From the NCBI GenBank assembly GCA_942490945.1, contig CALNYZ010000044.1:372001-436000 (forward strand): a stretch of 64,000 bases of DNA, given 5' to 3'. The notes under the pieces were generated by a model that had not been told where the DNA came from, made no database searches, and saw nothing but the letters and a program-made list of their open reading frames with translations. The stretch's first letter is position 1. Every line of letters begins with the position of its first letter. Of the stretch, positions 1 through 9,264 are shown piece by piece. Origin of the DNA: CALNYZ01 sp942490945 (lineage in GTDB: Bacteria; Pseudomonadota; Gammaproteobacteria; UBA6429; Thiohalophilaceae). Made by a program: the position numbers and the translations under genes.

Positions 1-1200
1 AAGCGCGTTCAGGTCAACGATTGGTGGTGGCAGGTAACGTGGCTTTGTAATCAGGCCTTCTTCGGTGAGTTGTGCAATAAATGCCATGTCATTAATGGCG
101 AGCTTGCCGCAAAATAATAACGGGATGCGTTTTAACTTGCCCTGTTTCACGGCGAGCCGGATGAAGTTATATACTTCGATAAAACCCTTGGCGTAAACCA
201 GATCTTTCGCAAAGGCGCCACCTGTTGGGGTACTGCCGCGAAAAATTCGCATGGTCAGGCTGTAGGCCTCTTCGTTAGTGCGACCTTCGTTACACAGGTG
301 TGTAAACACATCCAGAAAGCTGGCGCCCTGTTCGACCATGTGAATCGCGCGTATTCGATCGACGATGCGGCGCAAGCGTACCGGGTGTGACGAGAACGAA
401 ATCACCTCAATGAAAACGGCCAGCCCTTCCTGCGTAACCGTATCGGATGGCGTCCCCTTGCTTAAGAAAGTACACACCGGTTGCAACATACCATTTAATG
501 TTGTCCCGACATGCACCCAGCCTTCATGCACTTCCAGTACGCGCAGATCACGTTTACTAAAGCGGGCATTCTTGCGCAACTTTATATAGTCCGAACCAGC
601 CGCCGCGTCGGCCACAATGCCATCGCTTTCCATGACATGCACCTGGGCTTGCGCCACGTTAAACATACTGTCCAATGAAGACTGCAAGTGGCTCACTGCT
701 TCGGTGGTCGAGAATACCTTGGGTTCGGATTCCAGAAACATGTGCTCGTCAATGTTACGCAGCGCCGCATCCAGCACTTCACCCAGGTCAGCAAGGGTGG
801 CACTACCGGCATGAAAACGTGATTGGGCATGACCGTACAGTTCGGTTGAAATGGCAGAAAATGCCGGGGTGCCGCGAGCTTCCAGCATATCGATTACGCG
901 TCCATACTCACGGCACATGCGTGACATCATAATCCCGGCAGGGTGTGAGCCTAACTGCTGATCGATATCGCGCTGGATATCCGTGAACATTTCGCGCCGC
1001 CTGTCCGGCGTAAAACCAAGCGGAATGTTGCTGTAATATTCCTCGTTGACCTGTGGTTGTTGCTTGCAATGGTTGGCAAAGAATTGCTTCTGGATGGCAT
1101 CATCCCATTTAATGGCGTCGAGAATGCGAATCGGGCTTTGCGCGGTGATAATCCTGTCCGACAGGGTACGAATAATGTTTTTCAGGTCAGTTGCGCTCAT
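1..1200 (-). CDS. QEGLA-motif (DUF1704-type) putative metallopeptidase, 3' end outside window
   Basis: The first 400 residues are visible; the C-terminus runs off the left edge. I start it at the ATG at 1200 (protein begins MSATDLKNII). Residues 225-230 read HEGWVH, an HExxxH zinc-site pattern, and residues 257-261 read QEGLA, the motif that names this family of conserved hypothetical proteins (formerly described near flavohemoglobin genes). In the related eukaryotic MATCAP tyrosine carboxypeptidases the HExxxH histidines and a downstream glutamate, probably E258 here, bind zinc. The family assignment is firm from the motifs; peptidase activity in bacteria is inference. The gene stands alone on the minus strand, with pirin and other minus-strand genes behind it. 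Confidence 0.85.
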   Translation of the reverse strand, partial: MSATDLKNIIRTLSDRIITAQSPIRILDAIKWDDAIQKQFFANHCKQQPQVNEEYYSNIPLGFTPDRRREMFTDIQRDIDQQLGSHPAGIMMSRMCREYGRVIDMLEARGTPAFSAISTELYGHAQSRFHAGSATLADLGEVLDAALRNIDEHMFLESEPKVFSTTEAVSHLQSSLDSMFNVAQAQVHVMESDGIVADAAAGSDYIKLRKNARFSKRDLRVLEVHEGWVHVGTTLNGMLQPVCTFLSKGTPSDTVTQEGLAVFIEVISFSSHPVRLRRIVDRIRAIHMVEQGASFLDVFTHLCNEGRTNEEAYSLTMRIFRGSTPTGGAFAKDLVYAKGFIEVYNFIRLAVKQGKLKRIPLLFCGKLAINDMAFIAQLTEEGLITKPRYLPPPIVDLNAL

Positions 1201-1351
1201 ACATGTCAGTCTAATCCTTCAACAGGAAAATGTAATCAGTTGACATGTTGTCAATTATATAAATTCCAAAATCAATCCGGTTTGCCGGGAGTATCCGACT
1301 TGTTGTGGTCATGTTCACCAAAATTAAAAAATGGTGCGGCATGGGTCGAGA

Positions 1352-2227
1352 CTACTCGTCAGGTAAAGGAATAAATTCCTTGTTGTCATTGGGAATTAAT
1401 GCAAAGTTACCGTCACGCCAGTCTGCTTTTGCCTGTTCAATACGCTCACGTCGGCTCGAAACAAAATTCCACCACACATGACGGTGCGACAATATGTCAC
1501 CACCGATCACGGCAATTTGTGTTTCCGCATTTGCCACAAGTTCGATACTGTCTGCTTTATTAAAGACAGCCATATGCAATGCATCGAGCTGGCTACCTGC
1601 CAGTTGCACACCCCCCGATACTACATATATACCAGTCTGCTGTTCTGACAGGGGGATATTCAGCGTTTGACCCGACTGCAACTGTGCTTCCAGATACAGG
1701 GTACGGGCATAGGTTTTTACCGGTGACGTCTCACCATAGGCACTGCCGATAAGAATACGCACCGGCACGCCCTCGATGTTGCACTGCGGAATCTGTTGTT
1801 CTTGATAATGATGAAATGCCGCATCCACTTCTTCATCCTGTTCCGGCAAACCAAGCCATAATTGCAGGCCATGCAGCCGGTGTGCCTGCGCCTTGATCTC
1901 ATCGCGTTGACGTTCGGAATGTACAATGCCCTTCCCTGCGACCATCAGATTGACCGCGCCAGGCTGGATGGTCAAATCATTTCCCAGCGAGTCACGATGC
2001 AACATTTCGCCTTCGAACAAATAGGTAACGGTCGCAAGATTTATATGCGGATGCGGCCGGACATCAACGCCCTGACCGGCGGCAAACTCGGCCGGTCCGA
2101 AATGATCGAAGAACACCCATGGTCCGACGCGCGCATGTTTTGCATGTGGTAAACAACGGCGCACAGTGAAACCGCCAAGATCATGTTCCTGTGGCAGGAT
2201 AATGATGGGTTGTGATTTCTCATGCAT
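1352..2227 (-). CDS. Pirin family protein (bicupin)
   Basis: A 291-residue two-cupin protein of usual pirin length. The N-terminal cupin shows the metal ligands expected for pirins: H59 and H61 in RPHPHINL, then H103 and E105 in GIVHSER, very close to the human pirin positions. Pirins bind iron; several have quercetin 2,3-dioxygenase activity or act as redox-sensitive regulators, so a precise role cannot be given. It is cytoplasmic, with no signal peptide. It lies 70 bp downstream of the DUF2721 gene on the same strand and may be cotranscribed with it. Confidence 0.9.
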   Translation of the reverse strand: MHEKSQPIIILPQEHDLGGFTVRRCLPHAKHARVGPWVFFDHFGPAEFAAGQGVDVRPHPHINLATVTYLFEGEMLHRDSLGNDLTIQPGAVNLMVAGKGIVHSERQRDEIKAQAHRLHGLQLWLGLPEQDEEVDAAFHHYQEQQIPQCNIEGVPVRILIGSAYGETSPVKTYARTLYLEAQLQSGQTLNIPLSEQQTGIYVVSGGVQLAGSQLDALHMAVFNKADSIELVANAETQIAVIGGDILSHRHVWWNFVSSRRERIEQAKADWRDGNFALIPNDNKEFIPLPDE

Positions 2228-2296
2228 GACTCAAATTGTCCTTAATTTTAAAAATATAACTTTGCAATCAATACCGGATTCAATATCGTGGCTGTG

Positions 2297-2776
2297 TCAT
2301 TTTAATTTTGACTCATTGTTCTTGATGGTATTGAACTGCTCATACCCACGATGCGGTAAGGTGAATGACAAACTGCGCACCGCGACAAATACTTCACGCA
2401 AAAACGCAAGCAGTCCTCCGATAAGCGAGAGCATGGCAGCGAAAAACAAACCGCCAATCAATCCCCGATACTCCAGCCCGAAGTAATGCCCGGCAAAGGC
2501 AAAGGCGATAAGTACACAAACCAGTAGCGCAGCGATAATATCCAGCGCCACACCGTAATACGCAAGACGTGCGCGCCGACCCAGCCATTCCAGTTCAATA
2601 ATCAGCGCCTGCCGTTTGTCTGACTCACTATGTTCCAGCCTGGATTCCAGCAAGCGGCTGCGATCAAAAATTCTCGCCAGCCGACCGGTCGCGGCATTCA
2701 CAAACGCACCAATACCGGCCAGTAAAAATACCGGCGCGACCGCAAGCTGGATGACATGTGAGATATCAGTTAGCAT
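2297..2776 (-). CDS. DUF2721 integral membrane protein
   Basis: A 159-residue protein with three predicted membrane segments: residues ~8-28, a pair around 75-95 and 100-125. Between the first and second lies a charged stretch starting GRLARIFDRSR. The layout and the motif after the first segment match the DUF2721 family, whose function is unknown. It sits between the JmjC-like cupin gene and pirin, all on the minus strand. Confidence 0.8.
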   Translation of the reverse strand: MLTDISHVIQLAVAPVFLLAGIGAFVNAATGRLARIFDRSRLLESRLEHSESDKRQALIIELEWLGRRARLAYYGVALDIIAALLVCVLIAFAFAGHYFGLEYRGLIGGLFFAAMLSLIGGLLAFLREVFVAVRSLSFTLPHRGYEQFNTIKNNESKLK

Positions 2777-2820
2777 TTTTATAGCGTAGCACGTTTACTG
2801 CTTTAACCCGATGACAAATG

Positions 2821-4083
2821 TCAGTCGCCGACACGGGTTTGCTTGGCCAGTTCGGCAAACCAGAACATCTTGATAAATTGCGCACGCGTTAAAACTGTTA
2901 ATAACTGGCTGAGTTCGTTAAACGCCAGCCCGGGAAAGGCGTCCTGCACTTCGCCAGCGGTGAAGGGTGTACGACGCTGCGCGATCCAGTGAAACACCGT
3001 CAATAATGCTTCAGTAATTTCCATCCTCGCAGATGCCCGGCTGGTGGAATCGGCATGACCCAGCACAATTGTCACCACAACCATCCCTTGTGGTGATGGA
3101 CTGGAGTCGAATTCCAATCTGGCGTCGGGTATGGTCTGGAAACGTGTCCCGGTATTGATGTTATCAAGGCGCTCGGCGACGGGAATCGGTGCGTTGATAA
3201 TATCGTCTGCTGACAGGCAAGTTACCTGCTGCGGCAACCGTGCCAGCAGTTTTTCTGTATGCGCACGCAATTTTTCATGCTGTGTACCGTTTGTCGTCGC
3301 GCCATACAAGGGTTCGCGCCAGGCACTGTCCTGTAACAACAGCCAGCGTAGTTGTTCCACTGCACAGTCGACCAGTGTCGGCGAATTAATCATGAGACTG
3401 AGAGAAAGTGAAGGTTCTTTTGCTTCGGTATAGTGCCAGGTGCCGCGCGGTAAAAACAATACTGAGCCGGGTTGCATGTCGGCCACCTTGAACTTCACAC
3501 CCGCATCATTTGGAAAACCGTTTTGTGCCTGCGCAAACAGTTCATCGTATGGACGGCCACCCGACACATATTGCGATCCATAGGGCATGGCAATCTCTCG
3601 TACTGGCGCATAGTGAAAGCGTTTGTTTCCCTGCAACTGAATGGAAATCAGATCCTGTGCATCGTAGTGACAACCCAGTCCATCCTGTTGTGGCGACGAA
3701 AAGGCACTCATGGTGATCGAACCTTCGTGCAGACCGAGCTCGCGCTCCACACCGCGCACAAACTCTGCCGCACCCGGCACATAGGGCGTGATGTCTTCAA
3801 ATTGTAATGTTAACCCCATCTCGGACAGTGTGGCGGGATCGACACGGTCGATCTGAATCATCTTGTCGCTCTTGCGCCCATGCGTAAAGCGCAAGTTACC
3901 ACGGTAACAATCCGCAAGTGCCTGTGTACTGGATAATTCCGGACTACGCAAAAACTTCGGAAAAGTCGCCGGATCAGTTTGGGTAATATAGGGGCTGTGT
4001 GGCCAGTTGTTGGCAAGAAAATTAGCGGCGTTTTTTTCAGACAACAATGCTGCCAACAGCGGTTTGGGATTTGTCATGGACAT
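2821..4083 (-). CDS. JmjC/cupin-4 domain oxygenase-like protein
   Basis: A 420-residue protein of the cupin-4/JmjC type (Fe(II)/2-oxoglutarate dioxygenase fold). Counting from the ATG at 4083, the iron ligands are H139 and D141 (GCHYDAQD) and H217 (PRGTWHYTE). Upstream ATG at 4095 is possible, but GGTGA five bases before 4083 is the better ribosome site. Relatives include ribosomal-protein arginine hydroxylase YcfD and other protein hydroxylases. The C-terminal third (after ~290) resembles the winged-helix-like tail of such proteins, but the substrate cannot be read from sequence. Confidence is high for the fold, low for the target. Confidence 0.75.
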   Translation of the reverse strand: MSMTNPKPLLAALLSEKNAANFLANNWPHSPYITQTDPATFPKFLRSPELSSTQALADCYRGNLRFTHGRKSDKMIQIDRVDPATLSEMGLTLQFEDITPYVPGAAEFVRGVERELGLHEGSITMSAFSSPQQDGLGCHYDAQDLISIQLQGNKRFHYAPVREIAMPYGSQYVSGGRPYDELFAQAQNGFPNDAGVKFKVADMQPGSVLFLPRGTWHYTEAKEPSLSLSLMINSPTLVDCAVEQLRWLLLQDSAWREPLYGATTNGTQHEKLRAHTEKLLARLPQQVTCLSADDIINAPIPVAERLDNINTGTRFQTIPDARLEFDSSPSPQGMVVVTIVLGHADSTSRASARMEITEALLTVFHWIAQRRTPFTAGEVQDAFPGLAFNELSQLLTVLTRAQFIKMFWFAELAKQTRVGD

Positions 4084-4287
4084 ACGCGTCACCATTTGTG
4101 GCCCGGCGGAATGTTAGCAGTACATCTTTTTTACTTATGCAGGCCGTTATTTTGGGTTAATGATATTTTGAATACAGTATGCCATAAATATCTTTCTGAT
4201 GTGTCAGACAATCAGGACGGCATTAATAGTCACTAATAAACTTACGTATATTTTAAAGTTAATCGACTTGTAATAAAGGTTTGAGAA

Positions 4288-4489
4288 ATGAAACATTTAA
4301 TAAAGACCCCACATCGTTACCCTGACTATTGCAATTCTGCCCACTGAATTATCCGGCAATCCGTCCACGGCCACGCTTGATGAACGCTGACGTCATGCCT
4401 GGTTTCAAAGGAAAGCAGAATTAATCCGTATTCAACCTGAAAAAACACAAATTCGTGATAATTTCGTGAAGCGCACGTTATTTGTTTGA
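4288..4489 (+). pseudogene. Decayed small secreted-protein gene
   Basis: An ATG at 4288 opens a reading frame that shifts within a run of C at about 4308. It then continues as a signal-peptide-like hydrophobic stretch (IVTLTIAILPTELSG), meets one in-frame TGA at about 4392, and continues another 32 codons to a TGA at 4487-4489. One frameshift plus one nonsense codon in an otherwise protein-like frame suggests decay of a short exported protein. It lies in the 470-bp gap before the secreted protein at 4555. The parent family is not recognised and this is a weak call. Confidence 0.25.
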
Positions 4490-4554
4490 CGCATAGTTAA
4501 ATGACCTAATAACAAACATTAGGCTATCAATTATCTATTCAGGAGATAGAAACG

Positions 4555-4992
4555 ATGCGTAATTCACTAGCTCTACTTTTATGCGGTGTACTCATGGCAA
4601 TGTCCCAACTGGCATCCGCCGATGCACCCAATTTCATGGCCGCCATTTATGGTGATGGACAGGTATGGGGAACAAAAGGTAATTCATCGCTGCCCGCGCC
4701 GAACGGCAAGAACGGTCAATCATTTGACAAGCTGTATGTGATTACCAATTTCAACGACCCCAACGCCGTACAATTGCCGGTATCTGAAGCCGCACCGGGT
4801 AACCCGGCATACAATGGTGGCCGATGGGATTTGCAATTAGTCACCTGGACACAAGCCGGTTTTCTCGCATACGGTGGCTATGCTCCGGTATTAAAGTCCG
4901 GTGCGGATGTGATATCCAACGCGGATGCAGGTTACCTGACCATCGCGTCTGGCTCGACATACTTTCAGTGCCCGTTGTTACCCGTAAAGTAA
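4555..4992 (+). CDS. Small secreted protein of unknown function
   Basis: A 145-residue protein with a clear Sec signal peptide (hydrophobic residues 4-18, cleavage after ASA at about residue 23). The mature part is Gly/Asn-rich with no recognised domain and one cysteine near the C-terminus. A strong ribosome site (AGGAGA) sits seven to nine bases before the ATG, and a terminator follows at 5011. It appears to be a monocistronic unit. Not recognised. Confidence 0.7.
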   Translation: MRNSLALLLCGVLMAMSQLASADAPNFMAAIYGDGQVWGTKGNSSLPAPNGKNGQSFDKLYVITNFNDPNAVQLPVSEAAPGNPAYNGGRWDLQLVTWTQAGFLAYGGYAPVLKSGADVISNADAGYLTIASGSTYFQCPLLPVK

Positions 4993-5010
4993 TCACGGCA
5001 AATAAAAAAT

Positions 5011-5039
5011 AAAAAGGCCAGTTTGATACTGGCCTTTTT
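5011..5039. terminator. Rho-independent terminator, probably bidirectional
   Basis: A perfect 12-bp stem (5011-5022 pairing with 5028-5039, core GGCCAGT) with a 5-base loop. A-tract and T-tract flank the stem, so it can end the gene at 4555-4992 and also the minus-strand unit ending at 5199. Confidence 0.9.
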
Positions 5040-5198
5040 CCCTTCAACTTTTCGCGAGTCTTTTTACCCGGCACCGCCTGTACACCACCGTCCTTACAAG
5101 CATGGCCTGATATTTTTGATTTAGCAAAGGCCAAACGAGCAAACAACCTTTAGTGTGGGTAAATCTTAAATAATGTTTTTTAACGGTTTTTATTTTGT

Positions 5199-5459
5199 TT
5201 AGTTATTTTTAAGACGGTATGTCAACACTGTGCCAATAACAACGCCAACAGCAATTGGAATAAACTTCAGCCATGACGGGCTTACTTTATCGATACACAC
5301 ATTGGAACCAAACTGATACCTGGCAATTGGCCAACAATCATAAGTTAATAAAATAACAATGGCTGCAATCAACAAGCACACCAATACCGAAGCAAAAGAA
5401 TAGACGATCCACAACATTAGCGTCTTGTCAGAAACAGATTTATTTGTCAGAAATGACAT
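5199..5459 (-). CDS. Small two-TM membrane protein, unknown
   Basis: An 86-residue protein with membrane segments at about 14-39 and 66-82; the intervening loop carries two cysteines (YDCWP and SNVCID) that could form a disulfide if periplasmic. It is the last gene of a three-gene minus-strand unit (7084 to 5199), nine bases after the periplasmic protein at 5469. No family recognised. In this position it could be an accessory or immunity-like partner of the upstream LysM-like protein, which is inference only. Confidence 0.6.
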   Translation of the reverse strand: MSFLTNKSVSDKTLMLWIVYSFASVLVCLLIAAIVILLTYDCWPIARYQFGSNVCIDKVSPSWLKFIPIAVGVVIGTVLTYRLKNN

Positions 5460-5468
5460 ATCTAAATA

Positions 5469-6260
5469 TTACCTTGCTAATTTAATCTGGCTGGTAATAT
5501 CAATTGCCTGTGTGTTTTTTGGTAGTTGATATTTAATGCTCATCTCTTTTCCATTAACGTTGTACTCAGTATTCCTGAACACAGCAGAAAAATTTGTATC
5601 ATTTAGTGAACTCCCTAAAGAATACTTCTCCAATTTCATTTCTTTTCTACTGAATTGTGCTTTCAAGTACCCAAACTGGGTAATAAATTGTTGTATGAAT
5701 TTATCTGACGATTTTTTTGTTTTTATATTTTTCACATAATTAGTATAAGCAGATTTATCTACCTGTCCTGAAATATTTATCGCGGACTGCGAGCAGTTTA
5801 TTTTTAGACTAAAAATATTCAGCAGTGTTTTCAGAGTGCCAACATAGTCTTCGCCACTTAATAATCCTGTACCAGTAATATAGTAACCCGTATCAAATGG
5901 TCTCATGCTGGATGTCAGCTCACTAATGGTCAATTTTAGTACCTGCTTCGCCGAGGCGCGACTAGACTCTACCCATTGAGTGCTACCATCAAAGACGACG
6001 TTATTTACAATGCTGTATTTTGGCGCTTTAATTTCCTGGTTAATCAACAAAGTTTTTCCACTGATGCCCATAACATGGGTTTCCGATATAACCTGATCAA
6101 CGGTGACAGTAATGTCAGTTTTATAATTTTTAATTTTGTCAATTCTTGATAATAATGCTGATCTGATTTTTTTCGCATCACAGTTTTCATGTTCCACAGC
6201 AACGGCATAACTACTCAGCAAGAAAACCATGCCCAGAACAACAAGAATCTGTTTCATCAA
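5469..6260 (-). CDS. Exported protein, LolA/lipoprotein-carrier-like in size and start, unknown
   Basis: A 263-residue protein with a signal peptide (hydrophobic 5-20, cleavage near VAVEHENC). The mature protein is beta-rich by eye, with alternating hydrophobic residues, two cysteines, and the pattern of an outer-membrane-lipoprotein-sorting-like or DUF domain. No motif is decisive. Its start overlaps the stop of the LysM-like gene (6257-6260, ATGA), so the two are translationally coupled and should act together. If the LysM-like protein is a delivered effector, this periplasmic protein would be a natural candidate for its immunity partner; this is untested inference. Confidence 0.6.
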   Translation of the reverse strand: MMKQILVVLGMVFLLSSYAVAVEHENCDAKKIRSALLSRIDKIKNYKTDITVTVDQVISETHVMGISGKTLLINQEIKAPKYSIVNNVVFDGSTQWVESSRASAKQVLKLTISELTSSMRPFDTGYYITGTGLLSGEDYVGTLKTLLNIFSLKINCSQSAINISGQVDKSAYTNYVKNIKTKKSSDKFIQQFITQFGYLKAQFSRKEMKLEKYSLGSSLNDTNFSAVFRNTEYNVNGKEMSIKYQLPKNTQAIDITSQIKLAR

Positions 6261-7084
6261 TAAATACCTGTGCCTTTTCTGAAAATTTTGACATCACCAA
6301 ATTTATACCCGCCCCACAAATGTATACCCCCGCCTGCCAGCGGAATAGGTATGCTATATATACCTTTCTCTGTAATACCGAGATTTTTGATCGCATTTTC
6401 AGTTAGATAGCGCATTTTTTTATATTTCTGGATCGTGTCGACTACTTGTCCTATACCTTTGATACCCTTTAAAAAACTGTCCAGCTTCGCTGCTATCGCC
6501 ACATCAAAGTCCCAACCACCCGATACACCACGCATGGCATCTGCAGAACTAAACCCGTGCGCGATAACAAATGATGCCGTGATACTCCCACCAAGGCCCA
6601 GACCTAATTTGTACCCATTAATATTAATCATTGCATTTCTTACATCAGGAAGTGCATCACCAAGATTATAAATCATTCCAGTTAAATCGTGCGCACCGAC
6701 AATTACGAGATCACCTGAGTGTGATTTTGCTACGCCTGCCCACAGATTTTTGAGTCGTGGTATTTCTTTGTTAGTATTATTTGCGTCAGGTACGTCAGTT
6801 CTTTTATTTGGTAAATACACAACGCCCGGGCTGGCTGTTGAACCAAAAATCCAGTTTTTCCCGTCTGCTGTTTTTTCCTTACAGCCCACATAATTTCTCA
6901 AATACCAGTTAGTTTCTGCCGGATTACGTGTCTTGAAATTTTCATAAATTAATTCCCAGGTTTCCATTCCACTGGCTTTGGCGAGACTCTCCCAGCTGTC
7001 ATTCGCTGTCACTTTGTGTGCCCGGAAATTTGTCGGCACATAACCCCTTGGAACCATATATTCAGGTATTTTTTCAATTGGCAT
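6257..7084 (-). CDS. LysM-like N-terminal domain protein with glycine-rich C-terminal half
   Basis: A 275-residue protein. I place the start at 7084 (MPIEKIPEYM) because GGGGGG lies eight or so bases upstream; the longer reading starts at the same Shine-Dalgarno. Residues ~24-68 resemble a LysM module (HKVTANDSWESLAKASG, then a helix and an NWYLRNYVG ending). Residues ~125-275 contain glycine-rich hydrophobic segments (GLGLGGSITASFVIAHGF) and no signal peptide. LysM domains at the front of signal-less proteins, with a translationally coupled exported protein after them, are seen in interbacterial effector loci, but no type VI genes are in the window. Not otherwise recognised. Confidence 0.6.
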   Translation of the reverse strand: MPIEKIPEYMVPRGYVPTNFRAHKVTANDSWESLAKASGMETWELIYENFKTRNPAETNWYLRNYVGCKEKTADGKNWIFGSTASPGVVYLPNKRTDVPDANNTNKEIPRLKNLWAGVAKSHSGDLVIVGAHDLTGMIYNLGDALPDVRNAMININGYKLGLGLGGSITASFVIAHGFSSADAMRGVSGGWDFDVAIAAKLDSFLKGIKGIGQVVDTIQKYKKMRYLTENAIKNLGITEKGIYSIPIPLAGGGIHLWGGYKFGDVKIFRKGTGIY

Positions 7085-7280
7085 AGAATTTTCCCCCCTC
7101 ACAATTCTAACATTTTTGTTATATCTCTATTGATTAGACAGGAACTCACATGCAATATCAAGTCGCGGCTTTCACTTATAGATATTGGCGAAAAAGTTTT
7201 TTACTTTCGACAATATGGAATGTGATGCAGTTCGCATTATAAATATTATATCTCCGGGTTTATCTAGCCATGCTTATTAT

Positions 7281-7697
7281 TCAGGATCGCAATGCGAATG
7301 TACCTTTTAAAACTGGTGTACCCTGATATTTAATGACCAGCTCATCACCTTCCTGAATTTTCGGAAAAGATATGTTCTCATCACTCCAGTGTTCAAAATC
7401 TGCTTCATGATCTGCTTCGACTTTCATGGTAGCAAACGATACCCCATTTAATAGCAACTCAAGCTCCTCACCTTTGGGCAAGCTTAACTTGTCTACCTCA
7501 ATATCAATTTTATCCGGCTGTCCTTTTTTAAAGATGGAATAACTGGCTTCTGGCACGCAACCTTCAAATCGTGAATCAAGTATCACCAGATTGGCTTCAT
7601 ACGCCTTGACAACGATTCCGCCTTTACCCGTAAACATAAACCACAGCACAATAATGACCAGCACATACCACCAGTGAAACTGCATAAAATATTCCAT
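7281..7697 (-). CDS. Membrane-anchored protein of unknown function
   Basis: A 138-residue protein starting MEYFMQFHWW. The start at 7697 is chosen because AGAAGG lies six bases upstream, and because a longer reading would run into the methyltransferase gene. One N-terminal membrane segment (residues ~8-24) is followed by a beta-rich, acidic globular part that looks like a small barrel ending in KYQGTPVLKGTF. It lies 16 bp after the methyltransferase stop and is likely cotranscribed with it. No family recognised. Confidence 0.6.
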   Translation of the reverse strand: MEYFMQFHWWYVLVIIVLWFMFTGKGGIVVKAYEANLVILDSRFEGCVPEASYSIFKKGQPDKIDIEVDKLSLPKGEELELLLNGVSFATMKVEADHEADFEHWSDENISFPKIQEGDELVIKYQGTPVLKGTFALRS

Positions 7698-7713
7698 AAA
7701 CACCTTCTTATTG

Positions 7714-8319
7714 TTATACGTTAGTCTGAACTGCCGGTTTCCGTGCCAACACCTGCACCACGGCACCGATACCGGTGTGATACTTGCCCTCGATCACTTC
7801 GCGATCATGTTCCGATGCATGCACAAATTCCAGGCCGTGCAGTTCGCTGCGTAATATATCCAGGGTCATGGTCATGTCAGCTTTTGCCGGGCCACCGGTT
7901 TTGTATTGCAACTGCTTCGGTGTATAGGCTTCCAGTACCAGTACGCCGCCCGGCTTCAGTCCGTTTACCAGTTGTTTGTGAACTTGCGCGCGCACAGCTG
8001 GCGGCACATGACAAAAAATAGAAACAATCGCATCCCAGTAACCGGGTTCAATTGTATACGCATCCAGATTCGATACAATGGTATGAATCGATACGCCCTG
8101 CTCGTGTGCCAGTTTTTGTGCCTTTTCGAGACCAACTGCGGATGCATCCACTGCCGTGACGTCACAACCTTTTTTCGCCAGATACACCGCATTGCGACCT
8201 TCGCCTTCGCACAGACTCAATACCCTGCCAGCAGGAATCTCGTCCAGCATCGAGGCAAGATACGTATTCGGTTCGGTGCCGTAAACATAATCCGCTTCGC
8301 TGTAGCGTTCATCCCACAT
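7714..8319 (-). CDS. Class I SAM-dependent methyltransferase
   Basis: A 201-residue Rossmann methyltransferase of TehB/UbiE-like size. Motif I is LSLCEGEGRNAVYLA (residues ~34-48), motif II VTAVDAS (~54-60), and motif IV/post-I includes YWDAIVSIFCHVP (~93-105). The pattern is that of small-molecule methyltransferases annotated in tellurite or thiol tolerance, but the acceptor is not indicated. Followed by a membrane-anchored small protein 16 bp on. Confidence 0.85.
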   Translation of the reverse strand: MWDERYSEADYVYGTEPNTYLASMLDEIPAGRVLSLCEGEGRNAVYLAKKGCDVTAVDASAVGLEKAQKLAHEQGVSIHTIVSNLDAYTIEPGYWDAIVSIFCHVPPAVRAQVHKQLVNGLKPGGVLVLEAYTPKQLQYKTGGPAKADMTMTLDILRSELHGLEFVHASEHDREVIEGKYHTGIGAVVQVLARKPAVQTNV

Positions 8320-8347
8320 AATTGCCTCGCTGTGTGTTTGTTACAAA

Positions 8348-8914
8348 CTATTTGAACGTTATTTTGCTGCTATAACCCAGACTGGCGAGAAAATTCTCCA
8401 GTAACACTTTGGCCTGCTCGCGTGTTTTGCTTTCAATGCCTTTTTTAATGGCTGTATCGCGCAGAAGACGGATAGCCGAACTCTGTGCGCTGTTACGATC
8501 ATCATCGTCGATCTTGTTAATGACCGCCGGATTGGAAATGGTAATAAACTGCAAATCACCCGGTGCAATTTCCGGATTGGAAATCCTTACTGCATCTTTG
8601 TTGAAATCAATACTGACAAACTTTTTCTCCTTGTCGATATCCAGTTTCGCACGATTCAAATCAACACTGCCCTTGATCTTGCCGGTGAGTATCACCAGGA
8701 AGCGGGCATCTTTTAATTGTAATAACTTCTTTTTCTTCTTGCGCTGCTTGTGCACCGACATGACATACTCCACCGTCGCCAGCTCGGCAATTTTTTTGAT
8801 ACTGGTGACCGTCACATAAGCTTCATCTGTAGCTTCCGACAAGGACTTGTAATAAAACATGCCCGCCATGCCGACCGCCACGGCGACTATAATCATTGCA
8901 ATATTCTTTATCAT
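8348..8914 (-). CDS. DUF4230 membrane-anchored protein
   Basis: A 188-residue protein with an N-terminal membrane anchor (residues 4-22) and an extracytoplasmic domain. It shows the DUF4230 pattern: an early segment starting VTSIKKIAELATVEY, then FLVILTGKIKGSVDLNRAKL, and a conserved NPEIAPGDLQF region near the middle. Function unknown. A Lys-rich stretch (KQRKKKKKLL) around residues 57-66 is unusual for an exported segment. It lies 28 bp before the methyltransferase gene on the same strand. Confidence 0.75.
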   Translation of the reverse strand: MIKNIAMIIVAVAVGMAGMFYYKSLSEATDEAYVTVTSIKKIAELATVEYVMSVHKQRKKKKKLLQLKDARFLVILTGKIKGSVDLNRAKLDIDKEKKFVSIDFNKDAVRISNPEIAPGDLQFITISNPAVINKIDDDDRNSAQSSAIRLLRDTAIKKGIESKTREQAKVLLENFLASLGYSSKITFK

Positions 8915-9058
8915 GAAATCTCCCTTGTTTTAATTATCCGGATAAAACGCACCGGTATGATTTATCGGTGCAGGTAAATCAACACCGGTAGAAATTGAAT
9001 TGCTATGCAGCACACCAGTGCTGAAAACCTCGAACGTAGGCAGTACGACTTGCGTCGC

Positions 9059-9196
9059 TTAATTATGCTGGTAAGCCGGGCTGGTAAACATCCCGGAAGC
9101 AGACACATCAGTAGTCGGCGCATTCGTCGACACCAGTACCACTACACTGACAATTAACGCCAACGCCGCGCATAACATCAAATTTGAAACGGTCAT
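9059..9196 (-). CDS. 45-residue single-TM peptide, family member 1
   Basis: A 45-codon reading frame (begins MTVSNLMLCAALALIVSVVV) with a strong ribosome site AAGGAG seven bases before the ATG at 9196. One hydrophobic segment (residues ~5-24) is followed by a short polar tail rich in Ser/Thr. It matters because a second intact relative lies at 15371-15505 and a truncated third at 15552-15596, all with the same start context (NMxSNL-type N-terminus). Size and layout are compatible with a small regulatory or toxin-like membrane peptide, but no known family is recognised. Confidence 0.6.
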   Translation of the reverse strand: MTVSNLMLCAALALIVSVVVLVSTNAPTTDVSASGMFTSPAYQHN

Positions 9197-9264
9197 GAGT
9201 TATCTCCTTGTTTAAAAAACATGGTTTATCCCTATTACCTGTAAAAATAATAAAACTGACTCCT

